From positions 1 through 16,171 of the forward strand of contig CAYMNB010000059.1 of the NCBI GenBank assembly GCA_964391725.1: a stretch of DNA of 16,171 nucleotides. Direction: 5' to 3'. Both the position numbers and the translations under genes were made by a program. How positions within the stretch are numbered: the first letter of the stretch is position 1; each line of letters opens with the position of its first letter. Below, in pieces: positions 7,644-13,776 of this stretch. The notes beneath the pieces were generated by a model. It did no database searches. It saw nothing but the letters and a program-made list of their open reading frames with translations, and was not told the origin of the DNA. Source of the stretch: SpSt-1165 sp964391725 (GTDB lineage: Bacteria > Chloroflexota > Anaerolineae > Anaerolineales > Anaerolineaceae).

Positions 7644-8024
7644 ATGCGACACCAGGTTGCCGGAAAAAAATTAAATCGGAGCAGCGATAACCGAAAAATG
7701 CTGCGGCGCACGTTGATCGCGCAACTATATGAGCATGAACGGATTAAGACCACCCGTGCCAAAGCGGAAGCAATCCGCGGAGAAGCTGAGAAGCTAATCA
7801 CCCTTGCACGCAATAGCATGGATGGCAGCGATGTTGACAAAGTCAATGCGCGTCGTCTGGCTGCTAAAAAATTGGGCGGTCATCCGGAAATTGTGAAAAA
7901 ATTGTTTGATGACATTTCACCGCGTTATAAAGAGCGGAACGGCGGTTATACACGTATGTTCAAGCTGGGCCCTCGTCAGGGTGATGCGGCCGAAATGGTC
8001 TTATTGGAGTTGGTTGAGGAATAA
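7644..8024 (+). CDS. rplQ: 50S ribosomal protein L17
   Basis: Large-subunit protein near the peptide exit tunnel. It has 126 residues. The N-terminus MRHQVAGKKLNRSSDNRKML is followed by LRRTLIAQLYEHERIKTT and the family-defining KERNGGYTRMFKLGPRQGD, ending MVLLELVEE. It is separated from rpoA by 5 nt, with GGAG in the rpoA 3' end as ribosome-binding site. It is the last gene of the classical alpha operon. The 51 nt to truA contain two small hairpins rather than a terminator, so transcription probably continues. Confidence 0.97.
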   Translation: MRHQVAGKKLNRSSDNRKMLRRTLIAQLYEHERIKTTRAKAEAIRGEAEKLITLARNSMDGSDVDKVNARRLAAKKLGGHPEIVKKLFDDISPRYKERNGGYTRMFKLGPRQGDAAEMVLLELVEE

Positions 8025-8026
8025 AG

Positions 8027-8070
8027 TCTGCTTTCAGCAGAAACTATTCCGCTCCGGTGATTGAACCGGA
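8027..8070 (+). other. Two tandem small hairpins in the rplQ-truA junction
   Basis: The first is TCTGCT (8027-8032), loop TTC, AGCAGA (8036-8041). The second is TCCGGT (8053-8058), loop GATTGA, ACCGGA (8065-8070). Both stems are perfect 6-bp repeats. Neither is followed by a T tract, so they do not look like terminators. The second ends 5 nt before the truA ATG and covers the only purine-rich sequence that could act as its ribosome-binding site. RNA processing or translational damping of truA are possible roles, both inferred. Confidence 0.5.
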
Positions 8071-8075
8071 CAACG

Positions 8076-8846
8076 ATGGAACGTTACCAAATTATACTGG
8101 CTTATGATGGGACAGAATTCCTTGGCTATCAACGCCAGGGGATGAAAAACCGTACAGTGCAACTGGTGGTGGAAGATGCTCTGCGCACCCTCGGGTGGGG
8201 GGGGGAATCCATACTGAGTGCTGGCAGGACCGATACCGGTGTGCATGCCAGTGGACAGGTGATCGCGGTAGATCTGGCCTGGCGTCATTCAGCGCAAGCG
8301 TTGGCGCAGGCTTTGAACGCACGTCTGCCGCAAGATGTGGCGGTGCGAGATGTAAAGGCGGTTTCGGCTGATTTTCACCCGCGGTTCCACGCTCATCGGC
8401 GCACCTACCAGTACCAGATCGTGATCGATCAATTCCCACACCCGTTGAGAGATCGATACGTCTGGCGATTGGACAGTGAGTTGGATGAATCACTTCTGCA
8501 CCAGGCAGCCAAGCACCTGATCGGTACTTACGATTGCGCCGCGTTTGGGTCACCGCCCAAAAAAGGAAGTTCGACCATGAGGACCATCTATTGCGCTGAA
8601 TGGAAGAGGCCGCTGGAAAATGCCTATGAATTCACAATTACAGCCAATGCCTTTCTATATCACATGGTAAGGCGGGTAGTGTTTTTACAGGTGAACGTGG
8701 CAAGACAACGGCTTGGTTGGGAGAATTTTCAGCAAGGGATCGACCTGCGGGTTGCTCTGCCGGGCGGTCTGGCTCCTGCCAAAGGATTGTGCCTGGTCAA
8801 TGTCGATTATGAATCGGCGCGGTACGAAAGCATCGGAAGTCAGTAG
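8076..8846 (+). CDS. truA: tRNA pseudouridine(38-40) synthase TruA
   Basis: Isomerises uridines 38-40 in the anticodon stem-loop of many tRNAs. Starting from ATG 8076 the protein has 256 residues and begins MERYQIILAYDGTEFLGYQR, the standard TruA opening. An in-frame TTG at 8061 would add five residues but has no ribosome-binding site. The catalytic aspartate is Asp53 in AGRTDTGVHA (49-58). Further family blocks are FHPRFHAHRRTYQY, YDCAAFGSPPKKGSST and the late NAFLYHMVRRVV segment. In the typical MVG-containing motif the last part reads VRRVVFLQVNVARQRLG, somewhat divergent from the usual MVRxxVGxLxxVG. It sits between rplQ and rplM, a common bacterial arrangement. Confidence 0.94.
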   Translation: MERYQIILAYDGTEFLGYQRQGMKNRTVQLVVEDALRTLGWGGESILSAGRTDTGVHASGQVIAVDLAWRHSAQALAQALNARLPQDVAVRDVKAVSADFHPRFHAHRRTYQYQIVIDQFPHPLRDRYVWRLDSELDESLLHQAAKHLIGTYDCAAFGSPPKKGSSTMRTIYCAEWKRPLENAYEFTITANAFLYHMVRRVVFLQVNVARQRLGWENFQQGIDLRVALPGGLAPAKGLCLVNVDYESARYESIGSQ

Positions 8847-8847
8847 A

Positions 8848-8857
8848 TTGTTAACAA
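8848..8857. repeat. Perfect 10-bp palindrome TTGTTAACAA
   Basis: TTGTTAACAA lies immediately after the truA stop, 38 bp before rplM. It is short enough to occur by chance. It is recorded because the same TTGTTAA half appears in several copies in the 3' flank of pnp (16084-16164). Confidence 0.4.
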
Positions 8858-8895
8858 CAGATATTATGATTGGATTAAATTGAGTGAGGTAGGTA

Positions 8896-9330
8896 ATGGT
8901 TCAGAAAACTTATTACCCCAAAGGCAGCGAAATGCCAGAAATCGATTGGCTTCTGGTGGATGCCGAAGGACAAAGTTTAGGTAGATTGGCGACACAAATC
9001 GCTGCTTATTTATTAGGCAAGCACAAACCGGTTTTTACCCCCGGGGTTGAACTGGGCGATCATGTGGTGGTCATTAATGCCAGCAAATTGAATTTCACCG
9101 AAAAGCGTCTTGTCAATAAGAAGTATTTTCAGCACAGCGGTTATCCAGGTGGCATCAAAGAAACTTCTCTGGCAAGAATGATGGAAACCCATCCGGAACG
9201 CGTGATAGAAAAAGCGGTTTGGGGCATGCTGCCGCATAACAAGCTGGGACGCAAACTTTTGACGAACCTGCGTGTATATGGCGGTGCAGAACATCCACAC
9301 GAAGCACAGAACCCGAAACCCGTGGCATAA
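8896..9330 (+). CDS. rplM: 50S ribosomal protein L13
   Basis: Early-assembly large-subunit protein that binds 23S rRNA. The 144-residue protein shows the L13 blocks in order: WLLVDAEGQSLGRLATQIA (about 15-33), LLGKHKPVFTPGVELGDHVV, INASKLNFTEKRLVNKKYF and HSGYPGGIKE. The signature region VWGMLPHNKLGRKLLTNLRV and the final YGGAEHPHEAQNP follow. GAGGTAGG lies just before the ATG. It is followed after 15 nt by rpsI, the near-universal bacterial rplM-rpsI pair. The 49 nt upstream hold the palindrome at 8848 but no convincing promoter. Confidence 0.97.
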   Translation: MVQKTYYPKGSEMPEIDWLLVDAEGQSLGRLATQIAAYLLGKHKPVFTPGVELGDHVVVINASKLNFTEKRLVNKKYFQHSGYPGGIKETSLARMMETHPERVIEKAVWGMLPHNKLGRKLLTNLRVYGGAEHPHEAQNPKPVA

Positions 9331-9345
9331 AAGGAGCGAATGTAA

Positions 9346-9741
9346 ATGGCATTACAATATTATGAAGGTATTGGTCGTCGCAAGAGCAGCACAGCCCGTG
9401 TGCGCGTCATGAGCGGGAAAGGCCTGTTCATTGTGAACGAAAAACCGGTTGAAGATTATTTCCCCCGTCTTGGTGATATGGAACAGATCAATGCGGTGTG
9501 GGAATCCGTTCAACTGGCTGGTGAAGCCTATGACGTGACTGTCAAAGTGAGTGGCGGCGGCGTCAGCGGGCAAACCGGTGCGGTAGAGTTGGGGCTGGCG
9601 CGCGCGCTGGTCAAAATGAATCCTGAGATGATTTCCAGCTTGCGCCGTGGCGGACACCTGACCCGTGACCCACGCGTGAAGGAACGCAAGAAACCTGGTT
9701 TGAAACGCGCTCGCAAAGCGCCCACCTATACCAAGCGTTAA
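9346..9741 (+). CDS. rpsI: 30S ribosomal protein S9
   Basis: Small-subunit head protein whose C-terminal tail contacts P-site tRNA. It has 131 residues. The N-terminus YYEGIGRRKSSTARVRVMSG is the S9 signature GxGRRKxxxARV. VKVSGGGVSGQTGAVELGLA follows in mid-protein. It ends RKKPGLKRARKAPTYTKR, including the conserved terminal Lys-Arg that reaches the tRNA anticodon loop. AAGGAG lies 9 nt before the ATG. It is the last gene of the continuous ribosomal block; a strong intrinsic terminator follows within 30 nt. Confidence 0.97.
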   Translation: MALQYYEGIGRRKSSTARVRVMSGKGLFIVNEKPVEDYFPRLGDMEQINAVWESVQLAGEAYDVTVKVSGGGVSGQTGAVELGLARALVKMNPEMISSLRRGGHLTRDPRVKERKKPGLKRARKAPTYTKR

Positions 9742-9768
9742 TTCTTCTTTTCATTCTTTGTTTTGTAA

Positions 9769-9823
9769 ACTGCTATCGATGTCAGACTTCGTAACAGAAA
9801 CCTGACTTCGATAGCGGTTTTTG
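9769..9823 (+). terminator. Intrinsic terminator after rpsI
   Basis: A 17-nt arm at 9769-9785 (ACTGCTATCGATGTCAG) pairs with 9802-9818 (CTGACTTCGATAGCGGT), with one mismatch and one G-U pair around a 16-nt loop, followed by a T run (9818-9822). It closes the ribosomal-protein transcription unit. The start of the downstream mazG promoter lies inside its 3' arm. Confidence 0.85.
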
Positions 9824-9830
9824 TTACAAT
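9802..9830 (+). promoter_or_regulatory. Extended -10 promoter for mazG
   Basis: TACAAT (9825-9830) is preceded by TGT at 9822-9824, an extended -10 arrangement. A four-of-six -35 match, CTGACT (9802-9807), lies at 17 bp spacing. Initiation would fall near 9837, 26 nt before the chosen mazG start. The -35 overlaps the terminator stem. Confidence 0.55.
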
Positions 9831-9862
9831 GATGTTTGTGTGAATTGGGCAGAAAAATAATC

Positions 9863-10960
9863 ATGGATGGTGCATTGATGCTGGATAGAATGCTTGAACA
9901 ATTTGGACTGACCCCTGATAACGGCGTGATGGTGATTGGCGTGGATGAATTGGCAGAGTGCCAGACCCCGCCTTTTCCTCCGACTATACCTGCGATTGTC
10001 TTGTTCACCAATGAAGGCAACGATGCTGTGCTGTCGTCCTTGAAAGGACTACTGCTGGCGAATTATCCTGTCGACCATCAGATAGACGTTTTGTCCGAAG
10101 GAGTTGTCCGTCCGTGCGTTCTTGCCAAAGTAGACGGGCAGGAGCACATCCAGGCTATCCATGTTCCAGCTTCGGGTGAACGAAATTCTTCGGAAATGTT
10201 TCAGAATATCGTCGCGCGTTTGCGTGCGCCAGACGGCTGTCCCTGGGACCGCGAACAAACCCACCAGAGTTTGAAAATGTTTTTATTGGAAGAAGCGTAT
10301 GAAATGCTGGATGCCCTGGATGATGGTGACATGCAAGCGGTGAAAGAAGAACTGGGCGATGTTATGCTGCAAATCTATCTGCATGCCCAGATTGCCACAG
10401 AAACGGGCGAATTTTCACTGGGTGATGTATTTGACACTATCAGCCGAAAGATGGTGCGCCGGCACCCGCATGTGTTTGGGGCGGTTGAGGTCAACGGCGA
10501 TGTCGGCCAGGTATTAAACAACTGGCAGGAGATCAAAGCCAAAGAGCGGGAAGAGAACGGGAAGAATGGCCATAAAGGAACCCTGGATGGGGTGTCTACC
10601 CAGTTGCCAGCCCTGATGGTTGCGCAGCAATACCAGCGCAGGGCGGAGCTGAATGGCTTTCAATGGGAGTCGAAAGAGCAAATCCTGGCAAAGATACTGG
10701 AAGAGATCGGTGAGATCGCGGCTGTGGAGGCAGAAGATGGAGACGGGTTGGCAGAAGAATTTGGCGACCTCTTGTTTGCTTTGGTAAATTTGATCACATG
10801 GTACGGTCTTGAGGCGGAATTTGCGCTGCGTGATGCCAACAAAAAATTCCTGCAGCGGTTTTCAAAGATGGAGCGGTTGTTGGCCGGGCGCGAGACAACC
10901 TTGAGACGTCTGACCGCCAAAGAACAAATTTTGCTATGGGAGCAAGTGAAAACCTCATAA
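9863..10960 (+). CDS. mazG: MazG nucleoside triphosphate pyrophosphohydrolase with partial methylase-like N-terminus
   Basis: Hydrolyses (d)NTPs to (d)NMPs and pyrophosphate, a nucleotide-pool cleaning activity known for the family. The 365-residue protein has two MazG domains. The first follows LRAPDGCPWDREQTHQSLK (120-138), with metal-binding LLEEAYE (141-147) and EELGD (162-166), then RRHPHVFG. The second has EEIGE (280-284) and EEFGD (298-302). Residues 1 to about 112 resemble only the C-terminal half of the tetrapyrrole-methylase domain of YabN-type fusions (PPFPPTIPAIVLF, LKGLLLANYPVDHQIDVL). The SAM-binding N-terminal half is absent and does not lie upstream. I chose ATG 9863 because the predicted transcript starts near 9837. 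No good ribosome-binding site is visible; ATG 9878 and ATG 9890 are alternatives. Confidence 0.92.
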   Translation: MDGALMLDRMLEQFGLTPDNGVMVIGVDELAECQTPPFPPTIPAIVLFTNEGNDAVLSSLKGLLLANYPVDHQIDVLSEGVVRPCVLAKVDGQEHIQAIHVPASGERNSSEMFQNIVARLRAPDGCPWDREQTHQSLKMFLLEEAYEMLDALDDGDMQAVKEELGDVMLQIYLHAQIATETGEFSLGDVFDTISRKMVRRHPHVFGAVEVNGDVGQVLNNWQEIKAKEREENGKNGHKGTLDGVSTQLPALMVAQQYQRRAELNGFQWESKEQILAKILEEIGEIAAVEAEDGDGLAEEFGDLLFALVNLITWYGLEAEFALRDANKKFLQRFSKMERLLAGRETTLRRLTAKEQILLWEQVKTS

Positions 10961-11101
10961 TGAGGAGAGTGCTGTCTGTTAATGATATCGTTTTCTTATT
11001 TTTTTCCGCCCTGTATTACTCCATTGCAGATAAATATCAATCAAAAAAGCTCATAATATTCTAATTATCAAACCAAAAGTCAATAATTTTAATATAATCT
11101 A
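10961..11101. other. AT-rich intergenic stretch between mazG and the DUF4097-like gene
   Basis: No gene or RNA is recognisable here. The mazG stop sits in a small CCTCA-TAA-TGAGG inverted repeat (5-bp stem) without an adjacent T tract, so it is not a convincing terminator. Composition becomes very AT-rich from about 10980. The A/T runs directly before the -35 box at 11102 could act as an UP element for the RNA polymerase alpha subunit. Confidence 0.5.
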
Positions 11102-11129
11102 TTGACATACTTAATGTTTATGTTACACT
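11102..11129 (+). promoter_or_regulatory. Strong sigma70-type promoter for the DUF4097-like/SHOCT-like gene pair
   Basis: The -35 box TTGACA (11102-11107) is perfect. The -10 box TACACT (11124-11129) carries an upstream TGT (extended -10), at 16 bp spacing. Initiation near 11136 gives a leader of about 37 nt containing GGAGAAAAGG before the ATG at 11173. AT-rich DNA lies immediately upstream. No clear operator was seen. Confidence 0.75.
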
Positions 11130-11172
11130 AAAAGCAGGAAGAAAGAAAACGAAGATAATTGGAGAAAAGGAA

Positions 11173-12453
11173 ATGGAAACGAAATTGGTTAAAACACAAG
11201 GAAAGGACCTGTTGATCATCAAGGTCTCAGGCAACCTGAATTTAGAAGGATATGATGAGGAAGATATCCGGGTGCAGGCTGATCCCAGCCAGCTGAAGGT
11301 GTTTACCGATGATGACGCCCTGCGCATCACCTGTTACGCCAATTTGACCCTGTCGGTGCCGAATGCGATCGCCACCAGGGTTGAGAAGGTGGGCGGAATG
11401 AGTGTCATCCGCAATATCGGCTGCGATGAACTGTATGTACAGCGAGTGGGCGGCGATCTGACCATTCAAAATGTGAACAATTTACGCATTTCGCGGGTGG
11501 GCGGCGGATGCCAGATTATGCAGGTGAATGGCGATTTGAGTGCAGAGCGTATTTCGGGCAGTATTTTTGCCTCTGCAGTAGCGGGGAAGGTCGATTTTTC
11601 CTCAGCACGCAGTGATGTTTCGCTGGTGCTGGCCAAGGGTGAAACCCATATCGCTGCTTCTGGTGATGTGACCATGCAGTATTCGTCTGAAACGATAGAA
11701 TCGATTGAATTACGTTCTAAGGGTGATATCACCTTGATGCTGCCCAAAAACGTCGATGCCAATCTGGATGCCACCTTTGGCGGATGGGACGTGATCCTCA
11801 CGATGGATGGAAAAACCAACCATTATGGCGGCGGTCATTACAATGTTGAGTTGGGCAAAGGCGGTGAACTGATCATGTTGAATGCCAGCGGTGATATCGT
11901 GGTCACCGATGAACACTATGAGATCAAACCCAACGAAGGTGAACCGGGCGGGATGAACTGGTTTATTAATGTAGATGCCGATGTTGATCTGGGCAATCTC
12001 TCAAACATGGAGAGGAAATTGCAAAAAGCGCTTGAGAAGGTTGAAAAGAAATTTGAGCATGCTGAACAGCGCATCGCCCGGGCGGATGAACGCATCCATC
12101 ATGGTGACAACCGTGACATTGGTCAGCGCATTGAGGAAAGAGCGCGGGAACGTGCGGACCGGATGTCTCAGCGGATTTCGATGAAGGTGGAGAAAAGAGC
12201 GCGGGAAGAGGCTTTGGAAGCCTTGAGCGCGGTGAAGGCACAACTGAAAGAATTGAACATTCCTTTCCCTATTGATATTCCTGATATGATCCCGCTGTCG
12301 GAAGTGCGCATCGAAAAACCTGCAAAGCCAAAACCGCCGGAAGAAAAAGCGGATGTGTCTCAAGAAGAGCGTCTGATGGTCTTGCAAATGCTGCAGGAAG
12401 GCCTTATTTCATTGGACGAAGCGGAAAAACTGCTGTCTGCCCTTAAAGGGTAA
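11173..12453 (+). CDS. DUF4097-like beta-repeat protein with coiled coil and C-terminal SHOCT-like hairpin
   Basis: Function unknown. The 426-residue protein has no signal peptide or membrane helix, so it is probably cytoplasmic. Residues about 14-245 form short beta-strand repeats typical of DUF4097/putative-adhesin folds, with VGG turns at 73-75, 92-94 and 109-111 (VEKVGG, VQRVGG, ISRVGG) and later GD-containing turns. Residues about 278-360 are highly charged and helical, a probable coiled coil. A Lys/Pro/Glu-rich linker (about 381-395) leads to a two-helix motif at 397-424, QEERLMVLQMLQEGLISLDE onward, resembling SHOCT-like hairpins of YvlB/LiaX-type proteins. The ATG has GGAGAAAAGG upstream. 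It is probably co-transcribed with the membrane protein 21 nt downstream. A cell-envelope-stress role is an inference by analogy. Confidence 0.8.
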   Translation: METKLVKTQGKDLLIIKVSGNLNLEGYDEEDIRVQADPSQLKVFTDDDALRITCYANLTLSVPNAIATRVEKVGGMSVIRNIGCDELYVQRVGGDLTIQNVNNLRISRVGGGCQIMQVNGDLSAERISGSIFASAVAGKVDFSSARSDVSLVLAKGETHIAASGDVTMQYSSETIESIELRSKGDITLMLPKNVDANLDATFGGWDVILTMDGKTNHYGGGHYNVELGKGGELIMLNASGDIVVTDEHYEIKPNEGEPGGMNWFINVDADVDLGNLSNMERKLQKALEKVEKKFEHAEQRIARADERIHHGDNRDIGQRIEERARERADRMSQRISMKVEKRAREEALEALSAVKAQLKELNIPFPIDIPDMIPLSEVRIEKPAKPKPPEEKADVSQEERLMVLQMLQEGLISLDEAEKLLSALKG

Positions 12454-12474
12454 TGGTTCACAGGAGAAAAACAC

Positions 12475-13101
12475 ATGGTAATGCGTGAGAAACGAGAGGA
12501 GATATTTGCCCGCTTTGCGGAAGGCGAGATGACGCTGGAAGAAGCAGATCAAGCCTTGAGTGCAATCGAGACGGGACAGGAATCGGACGATCACCAGCAG
12601 GAAGAAATTCCTCAGCCGGTCGCTGATGAAAGCGAGGACAAACCTGTGGGGAACAAGCCGTTTCGTTTTTTTTGGCTGATTCCCTTGTTTATCGGTATTC
12701 TCTTTCTGTTATGGGGGGCGTTCGGTATGGTGAATGCCTACACCACCCATGAGCGCCTGACGGCGGGTTTCTGGCTCGCGTGGATTCCACTGACAATCGG
12801 CATAATCATCACGGTGCTGTCCTTGATTTCAAGCCAGGCGGTATGGCTGCATGTGCGTATCAACACCGGAGAAAATGAATTTCCGCGTCGTATCAATATC
12901 AGTTTGCCGCTTCCGGTATTTCTGGCGAATATTTTCATGAACAATAGCAGTAAGTTTAATCTTGATTCACTTATTCATAACCGTCTTTCAGGCGTTGATG
13001 TGGATGATATGCTGCGTGCTTTGAAAGAGGCTGATAGCCCCATTATGGTGGAGGTAAATGAGGATTCTGGAGAAAAAGTGAAAGTGTATATAGGAAGATA
13101 A
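12475..13101 (+). CDS. Two-helix membrane protein with N-terminal SHOCT-like hairpin
   Basis: Function unknown; 208 residues. Residues 4-32 (REKREEIFARFAEGEMTLEE onward) form a helical hairpin similar to the C-terminal motif of the preceding gene product. An acidic Gln/Glu/Asp-rich linker follows (33-60). Two membrane helices then lie at about 64-87 and 98-119 with a short loop between them. The C-terminal domain (121-208) runs WLHVRINTGENEFPRRINIS, LPLPVFLANIFM, GVDVDDMLRALKEA and ends GEKVKVYIGR. It resembles the uncharacterised domain that often follows SHOCT-like motifs in Actinobacteria and Firmicutes. Both termini are probably cytoplasmic. AGGAG lies 8 nt before the ATG, and an in-frame ATG at 12481 is less well placed. 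A terminator follows the gene. Confidence 0.8.
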   Translation: MVMREKREEIFARFAEGEMTLEEADQALSAIETGQESDDHQQEEIPQPVADESEDKPVGNKPFRFFWLIPLFIGILFLLWGAFGMVNAYTTHERLTAGFWLAWIPLTIGIIITVLSLISSQAVWLHVRINTGENEFPRRINISLPLPVFLANIFMNNSSKFNLDSLIHNRLSGVDVDDMLRALKEADSPIMVEVNEDSGEKVKVYIGR

Positions 13102-13134
13102 GAACCCTATTAGAAATGCCATCTACAGGCAAGG

Positions 13135-13176
13135 AAAGAGCCCGAATTGATCCACTGCGGGCTCTTTTGCTTTTCT
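13135..13176 (+). terminator. Intrinsic terminator after the membrane-protein gene
   Basis: AAAGAGCCCG (13135-13144) pairs perfectly with CGGGCTCTTT (13158-13167) around a 13-nt loop, followed by a T-rich run (TTTTGCTTTTCTTT). It ends the two-gene unit and isolates it from rpsO. Confidence 0.88.
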
Positions 13177-13190
13177 TTATTGGTTTAATC

Positions 13191-13199
13191 TGTTATAAT
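13191..13199 (+). promoter_or_regulatory. Extended -10 promoter for rpsO(-pnp)
   Basis: TGT followed by a perfect TATAAT (13194-13199) forms a strong extended -10. The best -35 at 17 bp spacing is only TTTTCT, in the terminator T tract, so the -10 probably carries the activity. Initiation would be near 13206, leaving a leader of about 77 nt before rpsO. Confidence 0.65.
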
Positions 13200-13216
13200 A
13201 CGGTTCGACTTGTCCC

Positions 13217-13243
13217 GTTGGCGGTTTAATTATGACTGCCAGC
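13217..13243 (+). promoter_or_regulatory. Stem-loop in the rpsO leader, candidate S15 autoregulatory site
   Basis: GTTGGCGGT (13217-13225) pairs with ACTGCCAGC (13235-13243) over nine base pairs including two G-U wobbles, around a 9-nt loop. One G-U (13223/13237) stacks next to G-C pairs. S15 is known to favour adjacent G-U/G-C pairs in its rRNA and mRNA targets. The stem ends 39 nt before the rpsO ATG. The regulatory role is inferred. Confidence 0.4.
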
Positions 13244-13282
13244 TCGGAGACCTGCAATAAAAAATATAATGGAGCATATGTC

Positions 13283-13555
13283 ATGGGATTAACACTGGAA
13301 CAAAAAAACGAAATTATCGCAAAATTTCAAACGCATGAAGGTGACACTGGTTCACCCGAGGTGCAAATAGCACTCTTAACAAAACGAATTACTGATTTAA
13401 CAGAACATTTACGTGAACATAAGCACGACGAATCATCTCGTCGCGGATTGTTGAAGCTGGTTGGTCAACGACGTCGTTTGCTGGCATATTTGCGAGGCAA
13501 AGACCTCAACCGATATCATGCAATTACAGACCAGCTTGGTTTGCGCAGAAGGTAA
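13283..13555 (+). CDS. rpsO: 30S ribosomal protein S15
   Basis: Primary 16S rRNA-binding protein of the central domain that also forms an intersubunit bridge. From ATG 13283 it has 90 residues, matching the family (about 89). It begins MGLTLEQKNEIIAKFQTHEG, followed by DTGSPEVQIALLTKRITDLT and the RNA-contacting LREHKHDESSRRGLLKLVGQ. It ends YHAITDQLGLRRR. The frame is open upstream of this ATG, but those residues are not S15-like. GGAG at 13271-13274 gives an 8-nt spacing. It has its own promoter and a structured leader, and precedes pnp as in many bacteria. Confidence 0.97.
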   Translation: MGLTLEQKNEIIAKFQTHEGDTGSPEVQIALLTKRITDLTEHLREHKHDESSRRGLLKLVGQRRRLLAYLRGKDLNRYHAITDQLGLRRR

Positions 13556-13776
13556 AAAAGTAAACACATGAGTAGATGGTTTTCATGCCATCTACTCGTT
13601 CTCTGTTGGCTGGCCGAACCGCTTTAGCGTGGAAGCAGCCAATAGAAATGATTTGTGAATCATTTTATATGGGCCCGCAGTCAGGAATTGAAAGATGCTG
13701 AGAAGAGAGATTAATCGCTCTCGGTGGCTTTCAGTCCCTGACCAGGTGGGTATTTAGACAATTTAAAGGAATAGTC
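13556..13776 (+). promoter_or_regulatory. Structured rpsO-pnp intergenic leader with four stem-loops
   Basis: Four hairpins lie in 221 nt. The first is a perfect 10-bp stem, GAGTAGATGG (13570-13579) with CCATCTACTC (13588-13597), with no good T tract after it. The second is TTGGCTG (13606-13612) with CAGCCAA (13636-13642), enclosing an inner CGC-TTTA-GCG. The third is AAATGATT (13646-13653) with AATCATTT (13658-13665). The fourth is a near-perfect 15-bp stem, 13680-13694 with 13728-13742, topped by an inner GAGAG/CTCTC helix. AAAGGA then precedes the pnp ATG. In E. coli a comparable rpsO-pnp hairpin is cut by RNase III and used by PNPase to repress itself; a similar role here is inferred. No coding region or promoter was recognised. 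Confidence 0.6.

Noticed and set aside
8848..8880. Possible promoter before rplM (TTAACA with TTAAAT)
   Set aside because: The -10 match is poor, and initiation would fall on the rplM ribosome-binding site.
10953..10966. CCTCATAATGAGG at the mazG stop as a terminator
   Set aside because: The stem is only five base pairs and the nearest T run begins more than 20 nt downstream.
13115..13125. ATGCCATCTAC shared between 13115-13125 and the hairpin arm near 13585-13595
   Set aside because: An 11-nt match without further similarity or paired structure at the first site; probably chance.
13265..13270. A second TATAAT just before rpsO
   Set aside because: It would start transcription only a few bases before the ATG and remove the GGAG ribosome-binding site, and no -35 lies at the right distance.
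13570..13597. Perfect 10-bp hairpin after rpsO as an intrinsic terminator
   Set aside because: It is followed by GTTCTCTGTTGG rather than a T tract, and pnp has no separate promoter that I can see. A processing or 3'-protecting hairpin is more likely.
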